Source of the DNA: an uncultured Lachnobacterium sp.
Lineage (GTDB): Bacteria > Bacillota > Clostridia > Lachnospirales > Lachnospiraceae
Assembly: GCA_900548765.1 (NCBI GenBank)
Contig: URLU01000066.1
Span: forward strand, 1-10,628
Direction: 5' to 3'
Length of the DNA: 10,628 nt
A program made the translations under genes and the position numbers. Under the pieces are notes generated by a model, which had not been told where the DNA came from, made no database searches, and saw only the letters and a list, made by a program, of their open reading frames with translations. Positions 5,497 through 10,628 of the stretch are shown here, in pieces (within the stretch, counting starts at the first letter, position 1; every line of letters begins with the position of its first letter).

Positions 5497-6354
5497 CTAA
5501 TTGCTCTTTGGCATATAGTGCATGCTTGATACGTTATACACCGTGATAAAAGCCTTTGGGTCAGCCTCATTTATGAACTTCATAAGCCTCTGGTACTCGC
5601 TCTTATCCACAATGGTTATGATTTCGTTGTGCTTATCAAAATTGTAAGCACCAATGGCCTCATACATGGTAGCCCCACTGTGCAAATCCTCCACTATAAA
5701 CCTGCGGAGCTCCTCCTCCTTCTCTGTGATAATACAGACACGCCGCTTTATATGGTTCTGGAAAATAAAATAATCCAGAATAATTCCGTTGAAATAAGTA
5801 CCCAGCACACTTAAGACAACAGTTTTCTTGTCATAGACAAGGGCTGCCGAAAGTGCCACACACATGCCGGATAGGGACATAGCACGTCCCAGCTCAATAT
5901 GCAGGTATTTGTTCATGATTTTGGCTACTATATCCAGGCCTCCAGAGGATGCGTTACGGTTAAAAAGTATGCTTAAGCCAAGGCTCACCACCAATATATA
6001 GCACAATACATCCAGCTCCTGGGAACCGGTCATGGATTCATATTTGGGAAAGAGATTCTCAAACAAGCCTATAAAAAGTGGCAGCATGATGCTTGTGTAT
6101 ACTGTTTTTACCCCGAATTCCTTCCCGCATGTGAAAAATCCGATTATCAGAAGGACAATATTTAAAATCATGGTGATTGCTGACAGGGGAAGGGGTATGA
6201 AGTTAGTCAGAACTATTCCCAGACCTGATATGCTGCTTACAGATGCATGGCTTGGCACCAGAAAGAAAAATACTGCTGCCGCTATGATCGCAACTGCAGC
6301 TGTCAGGATTAGGGTTTCTTTTATTATTTCTGTGTAGTTGTATTTTTTTTGCAT
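5497..6354 (-). CDS. YitT-family membrane protein (DUF161 plus DUF2179)
   Basis: This 285-residue protein has about five to six membrane helices in its first 200 residues, followed by a soluble C-terminal domain (about 215-275). The membrane part shows family features: VPSHASVSSISGLGIVLTNF near 33-52, the NASSGGLDIVAKIMNKY loop (134-150) and GTYFNGIILDYF (185-196). The tail has the DUF2179 pattern RRFIVEDLHSGATMYEAIGAY...ITIVDKSEYQRLMKFI. The family is widespread in Firmicutes; its biochemical role is not established and I do not assign one. An AGAGGA ribosome site is about 12 bases upstream of the ATG, which is rather far. It has its own promoter at 6432-6460. No clear terminator separates it from the redox promoter, whose -35 begins only 44 bases after its stop, so read-through is possible. 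Confidence 0.9.
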   Translation of the reverse strand: MQKKYNYTEIIKETLILTAAVAIIAAAVFFFLVPSHASVSSISGLGIVLTNFIPLPLSAITMILNIVLLIIGFFTCGKEFGVKTVYTSIMLPLFIGLFENLFPKYESMTGSQELDVLCYILVVSLGLSILFNRNASSGGLDIVAKIMNKYLHIELGRAMSLSGMCVALSAALVYDKKTVVLSVLGTYFNGIILDYFIFQNHIKRRVCIITEKEEELRRFIVEDLHSGATMYEAIGAYNFDKHNEIITIVDKSEYQRLMKFINEADPKAFITVYNVSSMHYMPKSN

Positions 6355-6431
6355 GAAATTATATTTTCCTCTCTATTGCTAGGGCTTCCAATAAAATAGC
6401 ACCCTTTGTATATGGATGCATTTTCTACCTT

Positions 6432-6460
6432 ATTCTAGCATATAATTTTTATACAAACAA
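6432..6460 (-). promoter_or_regulatory. Promoter of the YitT-family gene
   Basis: The minus strand has TTGTTT (6460-6455), a 17-base spacer and TAGAAT (6437-6432), preceded by TGC as an extended -10. It lies just after the M56 terminator and about 75 bases before the YitT start. Confidence 0.65.
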
Positions 6461-6466
6461 CATACC

Positions 6467-6496
6467 AAAAAAGGGCAAAGTTTAACCTCTGCCCTT
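6467..6496 (-). terminator. Intrinsic terminator of the BlaI/M56 operon
   Basis: On the minus strand GGGCAGAG-GTTAAA-CTTTGCCC forms an 8-bp stem (one G-T pair) with flanking AA/TT extending it to ten, followed directly by a run of T (complement of 6467-6472). It begins 12 bases after the M56 stop. This is a textbook rho-independent terminator. Confidence 0.88.
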
Positions 6497-6507
6497 CCAA
6501 CTACATA

Positions 6508-7875
6508 CTATTTCGACATACTATTTAATAGCCTCTCATTGACTTCCTTCAGTTCCTCTGCCCTGATTTCCGTATACTCCGCAAAATTCATATCAGAATT
6601 ATCATCCACGGGCTCTGAAGCATTCATATGAACATCCACCATACTGATAAACTGCTTCCTGCTGATAACCGATACTTTTGAGATACTGCTGTCATCATCC
6701 CTCACAATATTGAGGTAAAGGCAGTCTGCATCCGCTGCTGCATCATTTGTGTAAATGCCTCCATTATCATCATATATTCCCGCAATCGGCTTTTCATTGT
6801 AGAACCAAAAATTACCCTTTAAGCTTATGCCCTCAGAAGCATATTCAGCATCAGGCTCCATAGCATCGCCACTTTCCACGGCGTTTGCTGTTGTCGCATT
6901 ATTGCTGGTCTCCTCCTTCTGTGCAGAGGTAGCAAAAATCGCCACAATTCCAACAACGAGTACAAGCGCCACGACAAGTGATATTATAGTTGTCTTTTTT
7001 GTTTTCATAATCGCTGTAATCCTTTCTTCAATTGCATTTTTGCTAAAGTGACTGCATAAAGGCACAAATCCGCTTTTTGTCTCCTCCATGCTGATTAAAA
7101 CTCTGGCATAAGAAGCTCTGGTCTCACTGCCAAAACGACAGACCACTGTCTCATCACAGCACAACTCGATATCCCGGTTTGCCAGCACATACATTATCCA
7201 GACAAATGGATTAAACCAGTGCCGGCATACTGCTGCAATCAGTGCCAGCTTAGACAATATATCAAACCTCTTTATATGTACAAACTCATGCTCTAAGACA
7301 TATTTGAGTTCATCCTCATTTTCCCAGCCTGTCTTTTTAGGCATCAGGATAACCGGGTGCAGTACGCCAAAAGTCAGAGGTGAGGAAATCCTGTCTGACT
7401 GCCTGATAGAAATTGTCCGGCGCAGCTTGTGCTCTTTAAGCCAGCTTTGCGACATATCATTGTCCACCGGCAGGGACATCTGAAATTCCCTAAAGCATCT
7501 GATATAAGCCGTGATAAAAACAAGAGCACATATAAGCATGCCAGCTATCCAGATAATTTTCCATATTGAAATCCCTAAAGGCAAGGCAGAAGCCGACTCC
7601 TGCGCAATTCTTGTAGCTACATTTCCAAGAAAAAGTCCTGCAACTCCTCCTCCTGTGCCGTTTTCAGTTATCCCTGCTGATGTCCTCTGCCATCCCATGA
7701 GAGAATAAATGCTCACCACCGATGGCAGGGAAAACGGTATAAACAAACGTAAAAGAACAACACCCCAAAGTGCTAAAAATGTCTTTTTAGGCAGCCGGTT
7801 AACCGCCAAAGCCCTGATAACTACAATTGCAAGAATCATCACCGCTCCGGCTATACTCATTTGTAACAGGCTCAT
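6508..7875 (-). CDS. BlaR1-like M56 membrane metallopeptidase with a non-penicillin-binding C-terminal domain
   Basis: With the start at 7875 this is a 455-residue membrane zinc peptidase of the BlaR1/MecR1 (M56) family. Helices near 8-25 and 33-50 and a third near 103-124 precede the peptidase domain, which holds the SSPLTFG stretch (164-170) and the zinc motif HEFVH (196-200), with the likely third ligand in RDIELCCDE (about 234-242). A last helix (296-315) leads to a tail of about 135 residues, predicted outside the cell. BlaR1 proper has about 250 residues there with a serine-acylating penicillin-binding fold; this tail is shorter and shows no convincing SxxK/SxN/KTG set, so the signal is probably not a beta-lactam. 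The start was moved from an in-frame ATG at 7905 because AGGTGA sits 6 bases before 7875. It follows the BlaI gene by 10 bases. It is expected to trigger cleavage or release of that repressor. Confidence 0.9.
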   Translation of the reverse strand: MSLLQMSIAGAVMILAIVVIRALAVNRLPKKTFLALWGVVLLRLFIPFSLPSVVSIYSLMGWQRTSAGITENGTGGGVAGLFLGNVATRIAQESASALPLGISIWKIIWIAGMLICALVFITAYIRCFREFQMSLPVDNDMSQSWLKEHKLRRTISIRQSDRISSPLTFGVLHPVILMPKKTGWENEDELKYVLEHEFVHIKRFDILSKLALIAAVCRHWFNPFVWIMYVLANRDIELCCDETVVCRFGSETRASYARVLISMEETKSGFVPLCSHFSKNAIEERITAIMKTKKTTIISLVVALVLVVGIVAIFATSAQKEETSNNATTANAVESGDAMEPDAEYASEGISLKGNFWFYNEKPIAGIYDDNGGIYTNDAAADADCLYLNIVRDDDSSISKVSVISRKQFISMVDVHMNASEPVDDNSDMNFAEYTEIRAEELKEVNERLLNSMSK

Positions 7876-7885
7876 AGTAATCACC

Positions 7886-8257
7886 TCACTCCAAATCCCC
7901 AACAATCTGTTTCAGTTTCTCAATCTGCTCCTTAGACAGCTTTTTCCTGCCGAGCAGGGCTGCAAAGAGCTTGTCAGCAGAGCCATCATAGACCTTGTTT
8001 ATCAGCTCATCTGTCTCTGCTTCCTGTACTACTGATTTTTCTATCAGCGCATGACACATAAAACCAGGCTCGCTCCGCTCTATTGCGCCCTTTTTTATGC
8101 AGCGCTTTATCAGCGTATATGTTGTGTTCACGTTCCAGCCAAGCTCATTTGTCAGGGTCTTTGCGATTTCCTTGGCAGGCTTGTCACCTTCCTTCCAAAG
8201 CACATCCATTACCTTGAGTTCGGAATCAAATAGTTTCGTTTCTGCTTTTTGTTCCAT
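7886..8257 (-). CDS. BlaI/MecI/CopY-family transcriptional repressor
   Basis: This 123-residue protein has the family layout: a winged-helix domain (LFDSELKVMDVLWKEGDKPAKEIA to NVNTTYTLIKRCIKKGAIERSEPG, residues 9-65) and a C-terminal dimerisation region (about 76-123). The NTTYTLIKR stretch matches the recognition helix of BlaI/MecI (normally NTVxTLLxRL). The segment ADKLFAALL (94-102) lies near the place where BlaR1-activated proteolysis cuts BlaI, though the exact site cannot be assigned. An in-frame ATG exists at 8272, but GGAG is placed 6 bases before the ATG at 8257 and the earlier ATG lies inside the operator arm with no ribosome site, so 8257 is preferred. The M56 gene follows after 10 bases. 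Three operator-like sites surround its promoter, pointing to autoregulation. Confidence 0.93.
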   Translation of the reverse strand: MEQKAETKLFDSELKVMDVLWKEGDKPAKEIAKTLTNELGWNVNTTYTLIKRCIKKGAIERSEPGFMCHALIEKSVVQEAETDELINKVYDGSADKLFAALLGRKKLSKEQIEKLKQIVGDLE

Positions 8258-8271
8258 GACTGCTCCTTTCA

Positions 8272-8343
8272 TAAGACTGTAGTAGTATCTGTAATTTCAT
8301 ACTACCACAGTCTTATATAGGTGTCAATACTACTCCAGTAGTA
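8272..8343. promoter_or_regulatory. Three-site operator of the BlaI/M56 operon
   Basis: Three 16-mers fit TAnnACTnnAGTnnTA: TAAGACTGTAGTAGTA (8272-8287), TACTACCACAGTCTTA (8300-8315, one mismatch) and TACTACTCCAGTAGTA (8328-8343). Their starts are exactly 28 bases apart. The first two also form a long dyad with 17-base arms (8272-8288 and 8299-8315, 16 of 17 matching). The third flanks the -35, the second covers the -10 and the first lies just past the expected start. BlaI/MecI operators known from staphylococci (TACTACAnnTGTAGTA) have the same outer arms. Confidence 0.78.
8299..8327 (-). promoter_or_regulatory. Promoter of the BlaI/M56 operon
   Basis: The minus strand has a perfect -35 TTGACA (8327-8322), a 17-base spacer and -10 TAGTAT (8304-8299). 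Transcription should begin near 8292, giving a leader of about 35 bases to the chosen start at 8257. The hexamers are interleaved with the three operator copies. Confidence 0.85.
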
Positions 8344-8344
8344 A

Positions 8345-8386
8345 AAGAGCAGGCAGCCTGAATTTTACTCCAGACTGCCTGCTCTT
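8345..8386 (-). terminator. Terminator of fucO
   Basis: A perfect 12-bp inverted repeat AAGAGCAGGCAG / CTGCCTGCTCTT (8345-8356, 8375-8386), with an inner CTG/CAG pairing, lies 21 bases after the fucO stop. On the minus strand the stem runs into TTTT. It abuts the third operator copy of the next operon, so it also insulates that promoter. Confidence 0.85.
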
Positions 8387-8407
8387 ATAATATCTTTATG
8401 CTATTAA

Positions 8408-9553
8408 TTACATAATCTTTCTAAACAAAGTCTTTAAGTCGTCTACGCTTGCATCCTTTGGATTACCAGGTGCGCATGCATCTGCGTGTGCAGACTCTGC
8501 CAGGAACTGTAAATCCTCTTCCTTGATAGCCTCAAGCTTTGTTGGAATTCCAACATCAACAGACAGCTTTCTGACTGCATCAATTGCTGCCTTTCTATAC
8601 TCATCCTGAGACATAGAATCCACATCCTTAACACCCATAGCACGGGCAATCTCACGATACTTCTCTCCTGTACAATCCTGGTTGTACTCCATAACGATTG
8701 GAAGCATCATAGCACAGGCAACACCATGTGGAGTATCATATACAGCACCAAGTGTATGTGCCATTGAGTGAGCGATTCCGAGACCTACATTTGAGAATCC
8801 CATGCCAGCGATGTACTCGCCGAGAGCCATTCCCTCACGGCCTTCTTTAGTATTATCAACAGCTCCACGAAGAGATTTTGAGATTAACTCTATTGCTTTC
8901 AGATGGAACATATCTGTCATTTCCCAGGCTGCCTTTGTGGTGTAGCCCTCGATTGCGTGAGTAAGAGCGTCCATACCTGTAGAAGCTGTAAGTCCCTTTG
9001 GCATAGATGACATCATCTCTGGGTCTACAATTGCTACAATTGGCATATCATGTGGGTCAACACATACAAATTTACGTTTTTTCTCAATATCTGTGATAAC
9101 GTAGTTGATTGTAACCTCTGCTGCTGTTCCTGCTGTGGTTGGAACTGCAATGATTGGAACACAAGGATTCTTGGTAGGAGCTGTGCCCTCAAGACTTCTC
9201 ACATCCTCAAACTCAGGGTTTGCAATGATGATACCAATTGCCTTTGCTGTGTCCATAGATGAACCACCACCGATTGCAACGATATAATCAGCCTCTGATT
9301 TCTTGAATGCCTCTACTCCATGCTGTACGTTCTGAATAGTAGGATTTGCCTTAATATCAGAATAAATCTCATATGCCAGATTCTCTTTTTCAAGAATATC
9401 TGTTACCTTGCTTGTAACGTTGAATTTAATCAAATCAGGATCAGAACATACAAATGCCTTCTTAAATCCATGTGCTTTTGCCTCGTTTGCAATTTCAGCA
9501 ATTGCTCCTGCTCCGTGATAAGATGTACCGTTTAAGTTAATTCTGTTTGCCAT
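8408..9553 (-). CDS. fucO: Iron-dependent lactaldehyde reductase / 1,2-propanediol oxidoreductase
   Basis: This 381-residue group III alcohol dehydrogenase closely resembles Escherichia coli FucO through its length, including NPEFEDVRSLEG (112-123), PTTAGTAAEVTINYVITD (138-155) and RKFVCVDPHDMP. The NAD site is GGGSSMDTAKAIG (95-107). The iron ligands are Asp195 and His199 in GMDALTHAIEGY, and His262 and His276 in GIAHSMAHTLGAVYDTPHG, each one residue off the FucO numbers. The family reduces lactaldehyde from fucose or rhamnose breakdown to 1,2-propanediol, re-oxidising NADH; other short aldehydes are possible. The start was set at 9553 because AAAGGAAG is 7 bases upstream; an ATG at 9598 would add 15 unsupported residues. 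A TetR-family gene precedes it on the same strand. No fucose genes are in view, so its pathway here is not proven. Confidence 0.93.
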   Translation of the reverse strand: MANRINLNGTSYHGAGAIAEIANEAKAHGFKKAFVCSDPDLIKFNVTSKVTDILEKENLAYEIYSDIKANPTIQNVQHGVEAFKKSEADYIVAIGGGSSMDTAKAIGIIIANPEFEDVRSLEGTAPTKNPCVPIIAVPTTAGTAAEVTINYVITDIEKKRKFVCVDPHDMPIVAIVDPEMMSSMPKGLTASTGMDALTHAIEGYTTKAAWEMTDMFHLKAIELISKSLRGAVDNTKEGREGMALGEYIAGMGFSNVGLGIAHSMAHTLGAVYDTPHGVACAMMLPIVMEYNQDCTGEKYREIARAMGVKDVDSMSQDEYRKAAIDAVRKLSVDVGIPTKLEAIKEEDLQFLAESAHADACAPGNPKDASVDDLKTLFRKIM

Positions 9554-9622
9554 AGTTTTACTTCCTTTCTGTACTCTTCCTTCTCTATTTGTTATCATAT
9601 TAACAATGACCAGAAAAAAAGA

Positions 9623-9652
9623 AAAGTTACAAAATCAGTTAAGTGTAACCTT
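9623..9652. promoter_or_regulatory. Inverted repeat upstream of fucO, candidate TetR-family operator
   Basis: AAaGTTAC (9623-9630) and GTAACcTT (9645-9652) form an imperfect inverted repeat separated by 14 bases, about 70 bases before the fucO start. No convincing -35/-10 pair could be placed in the 167-base gap. The neighbouring TetR-type protein is the obvious candidate ligand. Weak support. Confidence 0.35.
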
Positions 9653-9685
9653 TCCCATTAATTTCGTGATTTATTCCAAATCCAC

Positions 9686-9708
9686 GCACTTTTATTCGGT
9701 AAAAATGC
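9686..9708 (-). terminator. Weak hairpin after the TetR-family gene
   Basis: GCAcTTTTA / TAAAAaTGC (9686-9694, 9700-9708) forms an A/T-rich 9-bp stem with one mismatch and a 5-base loop, 12 bases after the regulator stop. There is no T tract after it on the minus strand, so termination is doubtful; the regulator and fucO may be partly cotranscribed. Confidence 0.25.
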
Positions 9709-9720
9709 CTATAGAGTTTC

Positions 9721-10290
9721 CTATTTCAGTATTCCAAGCTCCATGAATATATCCACCAGCTTCTCAGGCATGGCATCCACCAGTATAGCCGCAAGCTCTT
9801 CTGGCGTGCAGTCCAGTCCTCCCATGACCCATTTGATAGTCATGTAAATTGAACTCTGACAGTACATCTCAAGCAGCCAATGTATATTTTCCTCTGGGAG
9901 CTTTCCTGTTTTCTCACGAATCATATTCTCGTAAAAATCCAGAATCAATTCAAAATCATGCTGGCGGAGAGAATTCTGCTCATCATAGCGGAAGGCTTCC
10001 CTGAAAAAGGTCTGCTCTTCCCTGATATAAGTAAATTTTCTGGTTAATGCATCATAGACCGTGCTGCCACGTCCCATATACTCAAAGGACTTCAAAAGCA
10101 GCTTGTCAAAATACCAGTTAATCAAATCATACTTGTCCAGAAAATTCCGATAAAATGTCTGCCTGGTAATCTGGCATTTCTCTGTAAGCTGCTTCACTGT
10201 AATATTTTCAACTGGAGTTGTTTCCATACATTCCTTCATGGCGTGTGCCAGCCTGTATTTTGTTTTTTCACCTTTTGTCTGATTTTCCAT
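9721..10290 (-). CDS. TetR/AcrR-family transcriptional regulator (DhaS-like)
   Basis: This 189-residue protein begins with a TetR DNA-binding domain: KYRLAHAMKECMETTPVENITVKQLTEKCQI in pieces over about 11-41, then the recognition helix and its hallmark TRQTFYRNFLDKYDLINWYF (42-61). The QTFYRxFxDKYDLINW wording is typical of the DhaS-like branch, and the helical remainder (about 65-189) would form the ligand-binding dimer domain. The start at 10290 was preferred over the ATG at 10299 because the AAGGAA site is directly against the latter and about 10 bases from the former. It precedes fucO on the same strand by about 170 bases, which makes control of fucO plausible but unproven. The ligand is unknown. 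Confidence 0.88.
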   Translation of the reverse strand: MENQTKGEKTKYRLAHAMKECMETTPVENITVKQLTEKCQITRQTFYRNFLDKYDLINWYFDKLLLKSFEYMGRGSTVYDALTRKFTYIREEQTFFREAFRYDEQNSLRQHDFELILDFYENMIREKTGKLPEENIHWLLEMYCQSSIYMTIKWVMGGLDCTPEELAAILVDAMPEKLVDIFMELGILK

Positions 10291-10359
10291 ATGTCTCATT
10301 TCCTTTTTATGCTTTACAATTTATGTACACAATTCCATCAGTAATAATACATTAATATA

Positions 10360-10388
10360 ATTATACTACCTTTTTACAAAAGTGTGTA
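10360..10388 (-). promoter_or_regulatory. Promoter of the TetR-family gene
   Basis: The minus strand has a perfect -10 TATAAT (10365-10360), with TACACA (10388-10383, 4 of 6 matches to consensus) 17 bases upstream. It lies about 70 bases before the gene start. Confidence 0.6.
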
Positions 10389-10429
10389 TGATGCATATTA
10401 GCTCATAATTATACGTAACACCATACTTT

Positions 10430-10471
10430 TATTCATTTTCTATTCATTTCTGGCTAAGGAGTATTCATTTT
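10430..10471. repeat. Three direct copies of TATTCATTT
   Basis: TATTCATTT occurs at 10430, 10441 and 10462, so the copies are 11 and 21 bases apart, close to one and two helical turns. They lie 40-85 bases upstream of the TetR-gene -35. They could be phased activator sites, but chance is possible in such A/T-rich DNA. Otherwise the 290-base gap 10291-10582 holds only the promoter and the hairpin listed separately. Confidence 0.35.
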
Positions 10472-10509
10472 TACACTAAGTTGTCGTGGGATTTATTAGA
10501 ATGGAATTT

Positions 10510-10548
10510 TTGAAAGAGCCAGCACCTTGAATGGACTGGCTCTTTCAA
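10510..10548 (-). terminator. Strong hairpin ending the gene at the right edge
   Basis: A perfect 13-bp inverted repeat TTGAAAGAGCCAG / CTGGCTCTTTCAA (10510-10522, 10536-10548) with a 13-base loop starts 34 bases after the stop at 10583. The stem ends in CTCTTTC on either strand, but no long T tract follows, so it may act as a terminator of moderate strength or as an mRNA 3' end stabiliser. Confidence 0.6.
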
Positions 10549-10582
10549 TATCTCATGTAATTGACAAACTGTGATTTTCAAA

Positions 10583-10628
10583 TTAGTCTTTGCAAATAAC
10601 CTTTGAACCTTCACCATCAATTACAATT
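10583..10628 (-). CDS. C-terminal end of an unidentified protein, start beyond the window
   Basis: One minus-strand frame reads IVIDGEGSKVICKD and a TAA, and is open to the edge; the hairpin 34 bases later supports a real gene end. The fragment is only 14 residues, too short to assign a family. The other frames are closed by stops close by. Confidence 0.45.
   Translation of the reverse strand, partial: IVIDGEGSKVICKD

Noticed and set aside
5497..6354. YitT-family gene as part of the thioredoxin operon
   Set aside because: It has its own promoter, and a strong separate promoter lies between it and the redox genes; only read-through would link them.
7876..7905. Longer M56 protein starting at 7905
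   Set aside because: It would overlap the BlaI gene by 20 bases and add ten residues without hydrophobic or family character; AGGTGA supports 7875.
6508..8257. Beta-lactam resistance locus
   Set aside because: The regulator pair resembles BlaI/BlaR1, but there is no beta-lactamase or PBP gene and the sensor tail lacks penicillin-binding motifs.
8258..8272. Upstream in-frame ATG at 8272 for the BlaI-type gene
   Set aside because: It sits inside the operator arm with no ribosome site, whereas GGAG is well placed for the ATG at 8257.
8272..8315. Long dyad read as a transcription terminator
   Set aside because: It lies at the promoter and start of the BlaI leader, has no T tract, and its arms match the third site at 8328-8343, so an operator is the better reading.
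866..9535. Plus-strand open frames of 60-108 codons
   Set aside because: All but those in gaps lie opposite well-supported minus-strand genes, lack ribosome sites and show no family resemblance; they are antisense shadows.
9554..9598. Longer FucO start at 9598
   Set aside because: The extra 15 residues include the ribosome site of the next ATG, and FucO family proteins begin with the ANRxxLNxT segment.

Overview
The window reads as chromosomal DNA from a low-to-moderate G+C anaerobic Firmicute, most likely a gut Lachnospiraceae (Roseburia/Agathobacter/Butyrivibrio-like). This is inferred from the AGGAGG-type ribosome sites, the gene families (YitT, BlaI/M56, FucO, ferredoxin-type thioredoxin reductase) and general base composition; no rRNA is present to prove it. 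All supported genes lie on the minus strand, so transcription runs from high to low coordinates. I see no tRNA, rRNA, CRISPR array or transposase.

Layout in the direction of transcription. (a) 10628-10510: the last 14 codons of an unidentified gene and a strong hairpin. (b) 10388-8345: a TetR-family regulator, then an iron-dependent lactaldehyde reductase/propanediol oxidoreductase (fucO) ended by a 12-bp terminator. (c) 8343-6467: an operator/promoter region with three similar 16-mers exactly 28 bp apart, a BlaI/MecI-type repressor, a BlaR1-like M56 membrane metallopeptidase without a penicillin-binding sensor, and a good intrinsic terminator. (d) 6460-5497: a YitT/DUF2179 membrane protein with its own promoter. 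(e) 5452-3111: a redox block, consisting of a near-consensus promoter with OhrR-like boxes, a 28-codon relic of a glutathione peroxidase gene, a thioredoxin reductase with degenerate NADPH motifs (ferredoxin-dependent type), thioredoxin, a 214-bp imperfect palindrome, and the peroxide sensor OhrR with a terminator. (f) 3021-604: a two-gene polar amino acid ABC importer, namely a lipoprotein/permease fusion whose binding-domain lobes are in swapped order, and its ATPase. (g) 564-1: the N-terminal 188 residues of an EamA/DMT transporter, cut by the window edge.

How the parts may work together. In the redox block, reduced ferredoxin would feed electrons to the flavin reductase and on to thioredoxin. 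The upstream relic belongs to a peroxidase family that uses thioredoxin in many bacteria, and the adjacent OhrR plausibly controls the promoter. The BlaI/M56 pair looks like a complete autoregulated signalling unit whose signal and external target are unknown, because no beta-lactamase is present. The points most worth following are the lobe-swapped binding protein, the three-site operator, the OhrR/ferredoxin-thioredoxin link with the peroxidase relic, and the palindromic element.
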